From contig CP070233.1 of the NCBI GenBank assembly GCA_017355425.1, positions 4,497,501-4,561,500 on the forward strand: DNA of 64,000 bases, written 5' to 3'. This DNA is from Dolichospermum sp. DET69 (GTDB taxonomy: Bacteria > Cyanobacteriota > Cyanobacteriia > Cyanobacteriales > Nostocaceae). The notes beneath the pieces are model-generated. The model searched no databases. It had not been told where the DNA came from and saw only the letters and a list, made by a program, of their open reading frames with translations. Position numbers and translations under genes: made by a program. Within the stretch, counting starts at the first letter, position 1. Each line of letters opens with the position of its first letter. This document shows, piece by piece, positions 10,013-19,092 of the stretch.

Positions 10013-12037
10013 ATGAACCGTAGACCAAAAAAAGGCTTGCAAACAGTTATCAGCTTCAGCTTATTTACCACCTTCCTCACCCCCTACGCGGTTAGTTATA
10101 CCCCCCCACGCACCCCAGATAAAACTGTCAACTGTGAGATTCTGATTGTGGGTGGTGGACTGTCTGGAGTAGCTACAGCTTATGAAGGTTTACTTGCAGG
10201 ACGCACAGTTTGTTTAACAGAAATAACCGACTGGTTGGGGGGACAAATCTCTTCTCAAGGGACATCTGCATTAGATGAAAGACCAACTCAACGAGATAAA
10301 CAATTCTATTCTCGCGGATATTTGGAATTGCGCGATCGCATTGAACGGAAATATGGCAAACTGAATCCTGGTGATTGTTGGGTAAGTGATTCCTGCTTTC
10401 TTCCCCATGATGCTCACGATATCATGGCACAAATGCTCAAGGATGCCGAAAAAAAGGGAAAAGGAAAGTTACAATGGTTTCCGAATACAGTAATTAAAGA
10501 TTTAGAAATTAGTAAAGATGGCAAAATTATTAATAACGCCATAGCTATTCAACATCAACCAGCAGAAAATCAACCACCTCTAAATACTAATCCTTTATCT
10601 CAAACAATTGAAGATGCGTATAGTTATAAAAATTCATCTCTTTTAAATAAAACTATTATTCGTTTTCTGCCGAAACCTGAACAAAACAATTTAGGAAAAT
10701 GGTATGTTGTAGATGCAAGTGAAACTGGAGAAATTATAGCTTTAGCCGATGTTCCTTATCGTTTGGGAATTGATGCCCGTTCTTATCTAGAACCTTCATC
10801 TTCTAGCACTACAAATGATCCTTACTGTACCCAGGGTTTCACTTATACCTTTGCAATGGAGGCAACAAACGAACCGCAAAAACAAATAATGCCACCATTT
10901 TATTTACAATATTCACCATATTTCAGTTATGAATTAAAGCGATTAGCAAATTTTGATTTAGTATTTACATATCGGCGGATTTGGAGTCCCCAAAAAGGAC
11001 AACCAACTAATTTCAATGGTGTTAAGTTTACCGCACCTACACCAGGGGATATTTCCATGCAAAACTGGACTTGGGGCAATGATTACCGTCCAGGAACAGC
11101 CGCAGATAATTTAGTTTATACTCGGCAACAATTGCAAGCAAAGGGACAGTTAAAACCAGGAGGTTGGCAAGGAGGACTACGCACAGAAACTCTCCGTAAA
11201 GCTGAGGAAAAGGCATTTTCTTTTTTTTATTGGTTATATGGAGGAACTACAGATTCTCAGTTAGGTAATGGTGTTAAAAAACCGCAAACAAATATCCGTT
11301 TCTTAACAGGTTTAGATTCGCCAATGGGGACAGTTCATGGTTTATCTAAATACCCTTATATGCGGGAAGGAAGAAGGATAATTGGCCGTCCTAGTTGGGG
11401 ACAACCAGAGGGTTTTGGCATTTGGGAAGTTGATATTTCTCGACGTAATTATAATGATGAATATTATCGTCAAACTCTACCAGCAAATATGTATCGCAAT
11501 TTAAAAGCAACAGTAGCTGGTTTTGAAGCGACTTCTGTAATTAGGGGGGAAATTCCTCCAGAAAAAGCTATCCGCAGAAGTCGTTCGACAATTTACCCTG
11601 ACGCTGTGGGTATTGGTCATTATGCTATAGATTTTCATCCTTGCATGGCAAAAAGCCCGGTGGAAGCACCTGGTAATAAGGAACGCGCGGGAGAAAGACG
11701 GGGTGCCGGTCAATCTTATCCTTTCCAAATTGCGCTCAGAGCCATGATTCCTCAAAAAATAGATAATTTATTGGTAGGGGGAAAAAGTATTGCTACGAGC
11801 CATATAGCTGCGGCTGCTTATCGAGTTCATTCTTTTGAATGGTCTTCTGGTGCGGCTGCGGGAACTGTGGCTAGTTTTGCACTCAAACAGGGAATTGACC
11901 CCTATCAATTAATTGATGATTTACCTCAACAAGAACCGCAATTACAAAATTTAAGAAAGCTGTTAGAACAAAATGGTAATCCTACGGCTTTTCCTAATAC
12001 TTCTATTTTTAATGAAAGTTGGGACGATTGGCGGTAG
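10013..12037 (+). CDS. FAD-dependent oxidoreductase, exported
   Basis: This is a 674-residue flavoprotein of the FAD_oxidored family. Residues 1-30 look like a signal peptide (basic start, then a hydrophobic stretch ending near AVSYT). The dinucleotide-binding motif VGGGLSGVATAYEGLLAG lies at about residues 46-63. A second FAD-binding patch near the C-terminus reads LLVGGKSIATSHIAAAAYR. The middle part contains long insertions usual for this cyanobacterial family. The substrate is unknown. No redox partner gene is adjacent. The start is the first ATG and gives a sensible signal peptide. Confidence 0.82.
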   Translation: MNRRPKKGLQTVISFSLFTTFLTPYAVSYTPPRTPDKTVNCEILIVGGGLSGVATAYEGLLAGRTVCLTEITDWLGGQISSQGTSALDERPTQRDKQFYSRGYLELRDRIERKYGKLNPGDCWVSDSCFLPHDAHDIMAQMLKDAEKKGKGKLQWFPNTVIKDLEISKDGKIINNAIAIQHQPAENQPPLNTNPLSQTIEDAYSYKNSSLLNKTIIRFLPKPEQNNLGKWYVVDASETGEIIALADVPYRLGIDARSYLEPSSSSTTNDPYCTQGFTYTFAMEATNEPQKQIMPPFYLQYSPYFSYELKRLANFDLVFTYRRIWSPQKGQPTNFNGVKFTAPTPGDISMQNWTWGNDYRPGTAADNLVYTRQQLQAKGQLKPGGWQGGLRTETLRKAEEKAFSFFYWLYGGTTDSQLGNGVKKPQTNIRFLTGLDSPMGTVHGLSKYPYMREGRRIIGRPSWGQPEGFGIWEVDISRRNYNDEYYRQTLPANMYRNLKATVAGFEATSVIRGEIPPEKAIRRSRSTIYPDAVGIGHYAIDFHPCMAKSPVEAPGNKERAGERRGAGQSYPFQIALRAMIPQKIDNLLVGGKSIATSHIAAAAYRVHSFEWSSGAAAGTVASFALKQGIDPYQLIDDLPQQEPQLQNLRKLLEQNGNPTAFPNTSIFNESWDDWR

Positions 12038-12379
12038 GTTTGATATGTTTGGGGGCGACTAGAAGTCGCGGCTACACAGACAAAACCCACCTGCGTGGGT
12101 TTAAAATCCTTGATTGTTAAATTTGATACTGTAATTGAGAGGGCGGGGAAACCCTACAAGAGGGCGGGGAAACCCCGCCCCTACAGGCTTTGCGATTTAC
12201 TGGCTGTATCTCACAAAGAGTGCATACCGCTATATTCTTTTTAATTTAGATCAGATTTTTCAACTTTTAACTGGAAAGTAAAGAAGTTAAACTGTAGCTT
12301 ATTATATTAGTCGAGTCTATGGCTATCTAATTTTTGATATGTATATAAAATAAAATTGTCAACCAATTATTATCTTGGT
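12038..12379. other. 342-base intergenic stretch with hairpin repeats
   Basis: No gene is seen. The hairpin AAACCCAC-CTGC-GTGGGTTT at 12083-12102 follows the oxidoreductase stop by about 45 bases. It may terminate it, and it belongs to a dispersed family with another copy at 17039-17056. Next comes a GC-rich repeat (GAGGGCGGGGAAACCC, twice, around 12139-12180). The remaining AT-rich part precedes the next gene. Confidence 0.5.
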
Positions 12380-13600
12380 ATGTCACAACAAAAAAAAGAA
12401 CCAAATGGATGTGGATGTGCAAATATTCCATTTTCTCTAGTTATAGTTATTTTCGGAGGTGGTTATTGGTGGTTTAGTCAGCCAGGAAATTTAGATATTA
12501 GCAAATTTCTACCTCAGATACAAAAATTGAATATTCCTATTTTTAATCCTCCTCCGATTGCTTCTACAATTCCTAATTCTTCTTCATCAACAATTGTTAA
12601 TATCCCTTCTCATTCTCAGCCAATTGTTTCTAAAATTCCTACTTCTGCTATTTCTAAAAATCAGCAAGTTATCAGCAAAACAATTATCCCCAAAACTCCT
12701 TGGCAGAAAAAAGTAATTAGAGGCATTTATTTAAGTCGTTATCAAGTTACTAATAATGCCGATGAAAAAACAATTCGTGAGAGAGTTCGTTACTATCACT
12801 CTCAAGGTTTTAATACTATTATTCATGGTGTTTGGGGTAATGCTTGTACTATGTATAACAGTAAGGTTATGCAGCAAACTTTAGGCTATAAAAGTTGTCC
12901 AAATCTATTTCAAGATCAATGGCTAGATTGGCTGATTGATGAGGCACATAAACAGGGTATGCAGGTTCATGCTTATTTTGAGAAAGGGATTAAAATAGAT
13001 AAAAATAGCCCAATTTTTAATTTAGCGATCGCTAAAAAATGGATTGTTCCTGGTGTAGACAAAACTTATTCTGGCATTGATCATTATGTTCTTGATGTAG
13101 AAATTCCTGAAGTTGCTAATTTCTTTAAAAATATCTTGGTAGAATTCGTCCAAAGGTATCCCAAAATTGATGCTGTGCAATGGGATGATTATCTTGGTTA
13201 TCATGCTGAATTACCAGGAAAGGTAGATCGCACTGCTAAGTTAACGACTTTTGTGCAACAAATGATTAAGGGGATGAAACAAGCTAATCCGACCGTTAGT
13301 TTTGATATTTGTCATCATAACCCCTATTGGGCTAAACGATATTTCGCGGCTGATTGGCAAAAATGGAATGTAGATAGAGTGTTTATTCAAGTTTATAATG
13401 ATGCTAATTTTAAAGAAGAACTAAATTATGTGAAAAATTCAGCGGGAATTGCTATTAGTGAGCAACAATTCCATCGTTTAAAAGAATTAGTAAATAACCC
13501 TGCTGTTAAAAGTGTTTTAGTTTTTCCCTCATCTGGAAAACCAGAGGAAACAGCTTCTAGCTTAAACAGTTTTATGATGAAATCAGGTGGCTTTCAGTAA
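12380..13600 (+). CDS. membrane-anchored glycoside hydrolase-like protein (GHL10/DUF4015-type)
   Basis: About 406 residues from the ATG at 12380; a TTG eight codons upstream is an alternative. A short cytoplasmic start is followed by a membrane helix (SLVIVIFGGGYWWF), then a Ser/Pro/Thr-rich linker to about residue 105. A TIM-barrel-like domain follows, beginning GIYLSRYQVTN. Features of the family include GFNTIIHGVWG, LIDEAHKQGMQVHAYFE, IDAVQWDDYLGYH and VSFDICHH. This resembles the putative glycosyl hydrolases of the GHL10/DUF4015 group. The acidic residues in QWDDY are candidates for catalysis. Substrate and activity are unproven; a cell-envelope polysaccharide is a guess. Confidence 0.62.
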   Translation: MSQQKKEPNGCGCANIPFSLVIVIFGGGYWWFSQPGNLDISKFLPQIQKLNIPIFNPPPIASTIPNSSSSTIVNIPSHSQPIVSKIPTSAISKNQQVISKTIIPKTPWQKKVIRGIYLSRYQVTNNADEKTIRERVRYYHSQGFNTIIHGVWGNACTMYNSKVMQQTLGYKSCPNLFQDQWLDWLIDEAHKQGMQVHAYFEKGIKIDKNSPIFNLAIAKKWIVPGVDKTYSGIDHYVLDVEIPEVANFFKNILVEFVQRYPKIDAVQWDDYLGYHAELPGKVDRTAKLTTFVQQMIKGMKQANPTVSFDICHHNPYWAKRYFAADWQKWNVDRVFIQVYNDANFKEELNYVKNSAGIAISEQQFHRLKELVNNPAVKSVLVFPSSGKPEETASSLNSFMMKSGGFQ

Positions 13601-13607
13601 GTACAAA

Positions 13608-14045
13608 TTAATCTGGTAGAAATTCAGAACTGAGGGTTTGTTCGCAAGTATAAGGACATATCTCAGGAAATACCTGTTGACCTAATTGAGTTTCTCGCAT
13701 TGCTAATGCTAAACCTAATTCATAAGCTGTGAGAAAAACTTCCTCTAAATACGGTTTTAAACTGGGACTATCTTGTAAAAGTAGTTTGATTTGAATCCGT
13801 TGTTCTCGAATTGTACTCAACCAACTACTACTTCGTTTTTCTGCTTGAAATTGCCACTTTAATAAATGTCCTAGCAACACGGCTAATCTGTTTCTAAATT
13901 CTTGTCTTTCTTTTCTTCCCAAAGTTTCTAGTTCTTCAATAATGTTAATAGTATCTAATGTATCCCATTGTTGAGTTTTAAGTAAATTAACCTGTTCTTG
14001 AGTCCAAGAGTGGAAGTCATTTGTATAAAGTGGAAATGTGTTCAT
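13608..14045 (-). CDS. DUF29 family protein
   Basis: This 145-residue protein has the DUF29 signature: LYTNDFHSWTQEQVNLL at the start, NIIEELETLGRKERQEF in the middle, and EICPYTCEQTLSSEFLP at the end. DUF29 proteins are small, helical, very numerous in cyanobacteria, and of unknown function. I start at the ATG at 14045, which matches the usual family start; an in-frame ATG three codons upstream is possible. It converges with the preceding gene with only 7 bases between the stops. A diverged paralogue lies at 61541-61984. Confidence 0.85.
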   Translation of the reverse strand: MNTFPLYTNDFHSWTQEQVNLLKTQQWDTLDTINIIEELETLGRKERQEFRNRLAVLLGHLLKWQFQAEKRSSSWLSTIREQRIQIKLLLQDSPSLKPYLEEVFLTAYELGLALAMRETQLGQQVFPEICPYTCEQTLSSEFLPD

Positions 14046-14275
14046 TTTGTGCATCTGTTATTAAGTTTATATATTCTTCGTTCAATTGTATTCTGGATCT
14101 TATAAATAAAGTCCTGAAAAGATAAAGTATTAATTACATTTCATGTGTTTACAAATTATAGCCTGGTAGTTTAGTTATGTTGAACTTCAGTCTGACTACT
14201 AACCCAGCCAGCAATAGATTAAACTAGTTATTTGTAGCGTCAGTTTGTACAACGTCGTTTTTGACTTATTTTCCT

Positions 14276-14599
14276 ATGGTAACAAGAATTGCAGATATGT
14301 ACAGTATGGCTTCAGCACCAACTGTGACACCTGACCGAGTTAATCAAGTGACTCGGAAAACCTATCCTAATTATAAGGTGATTGTATTGAATGATGATTT
14401 CAATACTTTTCAGCACGTGTCTGAGTGTTTAATGAAGTATATTCCAGGGATGTCGGGCGATCGCGCTTGGGATCTCACAAATCAGGTCCACTATGAAGGA
14501 CAAGCTATTGTCTGGACTGGACCCCAAGAACAAGCGGAATTATATCATCAACAACTGCGTCGGGCTGGGTTGACAATGGCTCCTCTGGAAGCTGCTTAA
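14276..14599 (+). CDS. clpS: ATP-dependent Clp protease adaptor ClpS
   Basis: This 107-residue protein has the ClpS core: YKVIVLNDDFNTFQHVSECL (the NDD binding region), then HYEGQAIVWTGPQEQAELYHQQLRRAGLTMAPLE. ClpS binds N-degron substrates and the ClpC/ClpA N-domain and steers degradation by Clp. The sequence differs from the short ClpS1 type and looks like the second cyanobacterial paralogue (ClpS2-like). I start at the ATG at 14276 rather than the TTG five codons earlier. Only 5 bases separate its stop from the DUF2103 gene, so the two are probably one operon. Confidence 0.88.
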   Translation: MVTRIADMYSMASAPTVTPDRVNQVTRKTYPNYKVIVLNDDFNTFQHVSECLMKYIPGMSGDRAWDLTNQVHYEGQAIVWTGPQEQAELYHQQLRRAGLTMAPLEAA

Positions 14600-14604
14600 C
14601 CATT

Positions 14605-14901
14605 ATGTCTAAACCCACTGATGGTAGGCTAGTTTGGAATCATTCTACCCATATTCCTGGTCTTATTCCCATTTTAGAACGTTTGTGCAGACAGGATGGG
14701 ATTGGGACTGTCACACCTGCGGTCATTGGTAGAGCCAGAGGTCATGCACCAAAAATGCAGTTGCGTGTGTCCGTACCCATTCGCGGTGGTTATAAAATCA
14801 TTGCTCGTCAAGGTAAGACGGTGCAAGAAGTGTTTATCCTCACAACTTTACTACAGGATGAACTTGAAGGTGCGATCGCTATTGCTATGAGAATTGCTTA
14901 A
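14605..14901 (+). CDS. DUF2103 family protein
   Basis: This is a 98-residue protein of the DUF2103 family (COG4031-like, annotated as predicted metal-binding). It contains RLVWNHSTHIPGLIPILERL, RARGHAPKMQLRVSVPIRGGYK and a C-terminal helix. It has two N-terminal His residues (NHSTH) and one Cys. It starts 5 bases after clpS, and the pair ends at a strong hairpin, so a link to protein turnover is suggested by context only. The function of the family is not established. Confidence 0.72.
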   Translation: MSKPTDGRLVWNHSTHIPGLIPILERLCRQDGIGTVTPAVIGRARGHAPKMQLRVSVPIRGGYKIIARQGKTVQEVFILTTLLQDELEGAIAIAMRIA

Positions 14902-14920
14902 ACTATGAATTCAGAAATAG

Positions 14921-14952
14921 CAAGGTTGGAACTAAATTCAGTTCTAACCTTG
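14921..14952. terminator. bidirectional terminator between DUF2103 and a membrane protein gene
   Basis: CAAGGTTGGAACT (14921-14933) pairs with AGTTCTAACCTTG (14940-14952) around a 6-base loop, giving a 13-bp stem with one G-U pair. It is followed by ACTTTTG on the plus strand. It lies between convergent genes and can serve both. Confidence 0.65.
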
Positions 14953-14960
14953 ACTTTTGA

Positions 14961-15281
14961 TTATTCCTCAATTTTGTGAACTGCAAATTTATGTAACGGT
15001 AAACTGAGAATACAAGAAAATGTTAAGAAATATGACAAAGCTATAGTAATTCTCAAGCTGATAATAATAACTTCCCAGTCCAATAAAAATACTTTCTCAA
15101 TCCCAAAGGCGATGCAATAAACTAACCAGTAAGCAAAGCTCATTCTCAAGAGACTTTCTTCTGTTTGCTGAAAATCATTTATTGATTGATTGCAATCCTT
15201 TAGTAACCATAGACCAAGAATACAAGCAATTGAAGAAATAGTAACTACAAACTCATGGCAACACAAATTTACCGTAGGCAT
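14961..15281 (-). CDS. small membrane protein, unknown function
   Basis: This is a 106-residue protein with about three hydrophobic helices: VVTISSIACILGLWLL, then SFAYWLVYCIAFGI, then VIIISLRITIALSYFLTFSCILSL. I recognise no family. It converges on the clpS-DUF2103 operon across a shared terminator. A GGAG lies about 13 bases before the ATG. It is probably real because of its hydrophobic pattern and position, but it could be lineage-specific. Confidence 0.5.
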   Translation of the reverse strand: MPTVNLCCHEFVVTISSIACILGLWLLKDCNQSINDFQQTEESLLRMSFAYWLVYCIAFGIEKVFLLDWEVIIISLRITIALSYFLTFSCILSLPLHKFAVHKIEE

Positions 15282-15382
15282 TTGTCCAAAGTCTCCATTT
15301 TCAATGTTGGATATTTCTATGGAAACCTAGTCTAAAGGAATATGCCAGAGAGTTGTCCAAAATAGTTACAAACCGAAATCCC

Positions 15383-15844
15383 TCAACAACTTTCTTCACA
15401 TATACCAATACTTACCCAACTAGTAGAACCATTTTGCCAATGTTCTTTTTTCCAAATCGGCGCATTGTGTTTTAATGTATTAATAGCATACTCACAAGCT
15501 GCAAAAGCTTCACCACGATGGGGACAACCTACAGCCACAACTACACTAATTTCTCCAACAGATAATCTGCCAACGCGGTGATATATCACTACCCGACTCA
15601 CAATCGGCCATTGATCACGAATATCATTAGCAATTTGATAAAATACCTGTAACGCCATCGGTTCATAAGCTTGATATTCCAATGCTACTACAGGCTTACC
15701 ATCGGTTTGATTACGAACCATGCCACTCATCACTACTACAGCACCATTAGCAGGATTATCTGCCTTTGTGTATACCTCTTCTACAGACAATGGTGCTAAT
15801 GTTACCCCAAAGCTATCTTCAATTCTTGGTTTAGTTATGATCAT
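15383..15844 (-). CDS. moaE: molybdopterin synthase catalytic subunit MoaE
   Basis: This is a 153-residue MoaE. Characteristic stretches are GAVVVMSGMVRNQTDGK, LEYQAYEPMALQ, YHRVGRLSVGEISVVVAVG with PHRGEAF, and the active-site region NAPIWKKEHW holding the conserved lysines. With MoaD it inserts the dithiolene sulfurs into precursor Z to form molybdopterin, needed for example for nitrate reductase. No moaD or other cofactor gene is adjacent. The assignment is secure. Confidence 0.95.
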   Translation of the reverse strand: MIITKPRIEDSFGVTLAPLSVEEVYTKADNPANGAVVVMSGMVRNQTDGKPVVALEYQAYEPMALQVFYQIANDIRDQWPIVSRVVIYHRVGRLSVGEISVVVAVGCPHRGEAFAACEYAINTLKHNAPIWKKEHWQNGSTSWVSIGICEESC

Positions 15845-15991
15845 TTCCCCTATCCTTAAATATAAAATTTAACAAAAAATAGACAAACACACCTAATAAA
15901 TGTAGAGACGTTCCATGTAACCTCTCTACAACTACTGTAAAATCATGTAAACTTATGTTTCCATCTATTCACCAAAAACTACAATCATCCC

Positions 15992-17017
15992 ATGCAAGTG
16001 CAACTCAGTGGATCTAAAAATCCCCTAGCTTATCTACTATTAATTGCTCCTTTTTTCCTTTGGGGTACAGCAATGGTAGCCATGAAAGGAGTAATTCCCC
16101 ACACCACACCCCTATTTATGGCCGGAGTCAGGTTAATACCTGCGGGGGTGTTAATTCTCATGGTGGCTGCATTTATGGGGAAGCCCCAACCTAAAAGTTG
16201 GTTAGCATGGTTGTGGATTATTATATTTGCTTTAGTTGATGGCACTTTATTTCAAGGCTTTTTAGCAGAAGGTTTAGTCAGAACCAATGCTGGCTTAGGT
16301 TCGGTGATGATAGACTCCCAACCGCTTGCAGTGGCTTTACTTTCCCTCTGGCTATTTCAAGAACATATTGGTGTATGGGGATGGTTAGGGTTAGGTTTGG
16401 GAATCGCAGGAATTAGTCTGATTGGTTTACCCCAAGAGTGGATTTTTCATGTTCTGAACTCAGGAATCACAATCTCCATGGATAATTGGCAACAGTTATT
16501 TAATAATGGTGAGTGGTTAATGTTACTAGCTGCTTTATCAATGGCTGTGGGAACAGTGATGATTCGATTTGTCTGCCGATATGTAGATCCAGTAACAGCT
16601 ACAGGATGGCACATGATTATCGGAGGCTTGCCTTTGTGGGGAATTTCTTCAGGATTAGAATCCCAACAGTGGCAAAATCTTATCCCATTGGATTGGATAG
16701 CGTTAAGTTATGCTACTGTTTTTGGCAGTGCGATCGCTTATGGTTTATTTTTCTATTTTGCTTCTAGTGGAAATCTCACCAGTTTAAGTTCTCTGACTTT
16801 TCTTACACCCATTTTCGCTTTAATATTCGGTTATATTTTTCTTTCAGAAATCCTCACAACTATCCAATGGTTAGGAGTTTTTCTCACCTTAATCAGTATT
16901 TATTTAATTAACCAGCGAGAAAATATCGGGGGAACAAATCAGACAATAACTATCCCGGAAACAACTACTACAGAACAATCATTAACTTTAGAAGTATCCG
17001 CCAAAAAAGGCGAATAG
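15992..17017 (+). CDS. EamA/DMT-superfamily transporter
   Basis: This is a 341-residue membrane protein with ten hydrophobic helices in two EamA halves (residues about 15-150 and 180-310). The first half contains PFFLWGTAMVAMKGVIPHTTP, the second SYATVFGSAIAYGLFFYFAS and a final LGVFLTLISIYLINQ. EamA proteins export small metabolites or amino acids; the substrate cannot be told here. The last 30 residues are a soluble Thr-rich tail. The stop is followed by a dispersed hairpin repeat. Confidence 0.88.
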   Translation: MQVQLSGSKNPLAYLLLIAPFFLWGTAMVAMKGVIPHTTPLFMAGVRLIPAGVLILMVAAFMGKPQPKSWLAWLWIIIFALVDGTLFQGFLAEGLVRTNAGLGSVMIDSQPLAVALLSLWLFQEHIGVWGWLGLGLGIAGISLIGLPQEWIFHVLNSGITISMDNWQQLFNNGEWLMLLAALSMAVGTVMIRFVCRYVDPVTATGWHMIIGGLPLWGISSGLESQQWQNLIPLDWIALSYATVFGSAIAYGLFFYFASSGNLTSLSSLTFLTPIFALIFGYIFLSEILTTIQWLGVFLTLISIYLINQRENIGGTNQTITIPETTTTEQSLTLEVSAKKGE

Positions 17018-17110
17018 AATTCGCGTCTACACAAACAAAGTCCACCTGCGTGGACTAAAAAATCTCTTATTCCCCTCCTCGCTTGCGGGGAGGGGCTAGG
17101 GGTGGGGTGT
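17018..17110. repeat. dispersed hairpin repeats between EamA and LD-carboxypeptidase genes
   Basis: AGTCCACCTGCGTGGACT at 17039-17056 is a perfect short hairpin of the same family as 12083-12102, with the shared upstream motif GCGTCTACACAAACAAA. It is followed by CCCCTCC ... GGAGGGG at about 17073-17096. These probably act as transcriptional ends or are inert repeats. Confidence 0.6.
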
Positions 17111-17145
17111 TATTTTCAATGTCAAATTACTTACATTTTTTGCTG

Positions 17146-18039
17146 ATGTCACTTCCTATCTTACCTCCAGCCCTCAAACCAGGTGATTTACTGCGCGTCA
17201 TTGCCCCCAGTGGTGCATTACGAGAATTTGAGGCCTTTAATCAGGGTGTGGAAATTTGGAAAGCGCATGGCTACCGCATTGGAATCAGTGATAACATAGA
17301 TAGCAGACATGGTTATCTAGCTGGTACGGATGCCCAACGTCGTCAGCAATTAGCCACAGCATGGCAAGATCCTGAATGCAAGGGTATTCTCTGCGCGAGA
17401 GGGGGTTTTGGTAGCGCTCGCATTTTAGAAAATTGGACTTGGCAAGAAAATGAAATTACACCTAAATGGTTAATCGGCTTTTCTGACATCACAGCCTTGC
17501 TTTGGAGTCTTCATGATGCCGGGATTGTCGGTGTACATGGTCCCGTGATGACTACCCTAGCCAATGAGCCAGAATGGTCAATACAGAGGCTATTTGACAT
17601 AGTAGAAGGTCGTCCCCTTGCACCTTTAAAAGGTTGTGGTTGGGGTGGTGGTGAGGTGACAGGGTTGTTGCTTCCGGGTAATCTCACAGTAGCAACTCAT
17701 CTTTTAGGAACACCGATTTTGCCTAATCTTGATGGTGTCATCTTAGCCTGGGAGGATGTGACAGAAACACCTTATCGCATTGATAGGATGTTAACTCAAT
17801 GGCTTGCTAGTGGGGTTTTATCCAAAATTCGTGGTATTGCCTTGGGAGGGTTTACACAGTGTGAAGCCCCACCAAATATCCCTAGTTTTACTGTAGAAGA
17901 AGTATTAAGAGAACGCCTTGGTAATTTAGGAATTCCCATAGTTTCGGATTTACCATTTGGTCATGATAGCCCTAATGCTGCTTTACCTGCGGGAGTTATG
18001 GCAACATTGGACGCTAAGGAAGGAATCCTGCATTTTTGA
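17146..18039 (+). CDS. LD-carboxypeptidase (S66 family)
   Basis: About 297 residues, homologous to muramoyltetrapeptide LD-carboxypeptidase LdcA, which removes the terminal D-Ala from tetrapeptides during murein recycling. Family features are LKPGDLLRVIAPSG, ARGGFGSARIL, the nucleophile region IGFSDITALLW with VHGPVMT, the Glu in EDVTETPYRIDR, and the catalytic His in LPFGHDSPN. The ATG at 17146 fits the family N-terminus; an in-frame ATG nine codons earlier is possible. The frame reaches further upstream only through a hairpin repeat. It is a single gene between repeats and the IS-split kinase. Confidence 0.85.
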   Translation: MSLPILPPALKPGDLLRVIAPSGALREFEAFNQGVEIWKAHGYRIGISDNIDSRHGYLAGTDAQRRQQLATAWQDPECKGILCARGGFGSARILENWTWQENEITPKWLIGFSDITALLWSLHDAGIVGVHGPVMTTLANEPEWSIQRLFDIVEGRPLAPLKGCGWGGGEVTGLLLPGNLTVATHLLGTPILPNLDGVILAWEDVTETPYRIDRMLTQWLASGVLSKIRGIALGGFTQCEAPPNIPSFTVEEVLRERLGNLGIPIVSDLPFGHDSPNAALPAGVMATLDAKEGILHF

Positions 18040-18082
18040 ACGTCAGTCTTTAGAGTTAAGCTGTCTGAGAGTCTTCTGTCAG

Positions 18083-18418
18083 TCAAGATAGCACTTGCCT
18101 GCTCAGTAAACTAACGATCGCCACCACCAATTTATCGGGTTCAATGGGCTTGACAATGTGTTTCTGAAAGCCTGCGGCGATCGCTTGTTGCCGATCAATT
18201 TCGCCAGCGTAGGCAGTCAGAGCGATCGCCGGAACCTGCCCTCCCTGATCTGGGGACAGAGACCGCACCTGTCTGAGCAGCGTATAGCCATCTACTTCTG
18301 GCATTCCAATATCACTCACTACCACATCGGGCTGAAATGACTCCAGGACATTGAGAAATTCAGCGGCAGAGGCGACGGTTGTTGCTTCGGCTCCAGCCAC
18401 ACTCTCTAATCTCAAAAT
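18083..18418 (-). pseudogene. 3' fragment of hybrid histidine kinase (C-terminal half of receiver domain)
   Basis: About 110 residues carry the back half of a response-regulator receiver: the phosphoacceptor Asp in VVVSDIGMPEVDGY, the Thr/Ala switch in AIALTAY and the Lys in HIVKPIEP. The front half (LIIDDDPDSRELIS) lies on the same strand at the end of the kinase gene at 20.6 kb. The two parts are separated only by the IS607 element. Joining near residues ISMV and LESVAGAE restores one continuous domain. Translation would need a start inside the IS end, so I treat it as the broken tail of the kinase gene. Confidence 0.88.
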
Positions 18419-18456
18419 AACGTAGTATACTGGGGTTAATCGTATTTAACCGAAAG

Positions 18457-19065
18457 ATGAAATACCTAACCCCAGAACAAGTTTATAAACAGTTCGGCTA
18501 TCACCCTAAGACGACGGCAGAATGGGCTGACTTAGGGAAAATAGAATGTATCCGTTCCCCTGGTGGACATCGAAGATATCCAGAATCAGCGTTTATAAAA
18601 ACAGTCTCAACGGATAAAGAGCGGGTTCTTTACGCCCGTGTCAGCACAAAAACCCAGTTGTTAGACCTTGACACACAAATAGAATTTTTAGGTAAAACCT
18701 ACCCAGGATGTCGAGTCGTCAAGGATGTGGCTAGTGGCATGAATTGGAAGCGGAAAAACTTTCTTAAATTAATGACTCAAGTTGCCCAGAATCAAATCTC
18801 TGAAATTGTCGTAGGGCATAAAGACAGATTATGCAGATTTGGATTTGAGTTCGTTGAGTGGTTTTGCAACCTTCACAGCTGCAAAATTGTTGTGGTAAAC
18901 AATGCCAAGTTATCACCACACGAAGAGTTAATGCAGGACTTTATGGCTATCATGCACTGCTTTTCCTCCAAACTTTACTTCCTTCGGGCTTACAAGAAAA
19001 AAATAGCCGAAGAGCAAAATATTCATGAAACAAATAGTAGTCAATACGAGTCAATGGGTGTATAG
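18457..19065 (+). CDS. tnpA: IS607-family transposase TnpA (serine recombinase)
   Basis: This 202-residue protein has the IS607 layout. An N-terminal MerR-like helix-turn-helix (residues about 1-48, with YLTPEQVYKQFGYHPKTTAEW and SPGGHRRYP) precedes the serine-recombinase catalytic domain. Nucleophile Ser63 lies in LYARVSTKTQ, and an Arg/Asp cluster lies in VVGHKDRLCRFGFE. The C-terminal oligomerisation helix is present. The ATG is preceded by GAAAG. tnpB starts 27 bases after its stop. It appears full length and intact, so the element may still be mobile. Confidence 0.93.
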   Translation: MKYLTPEQVYKQFGYHPKTTAEWADLGKIECIRSPGGHRRYPESAFIKTVSTDKERVLYARVSTKTQLLDLDTQIEFLGKTYPGCRVVKDVASGMNWKRKNFLKLMTQVAQNQISEIVVGHKDRLCRFGFEFVEWFCNLHSCKIVVVNNAKLSPHEELMQDFMAIMHCFSSKLYFLRAYKKKIAEEQNIHETNSSQYESMGV

Positions 19066-19092
19066 TAGTAAAAGACGTAGTAAGCCAAACTC

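Noticed and set aside
18083-18415. An independent short response regulator
   Set aside because: It lacks the N-terminal acidic pocket of a receiver, and that missing half lies at the end of the kinase gene across the IS.
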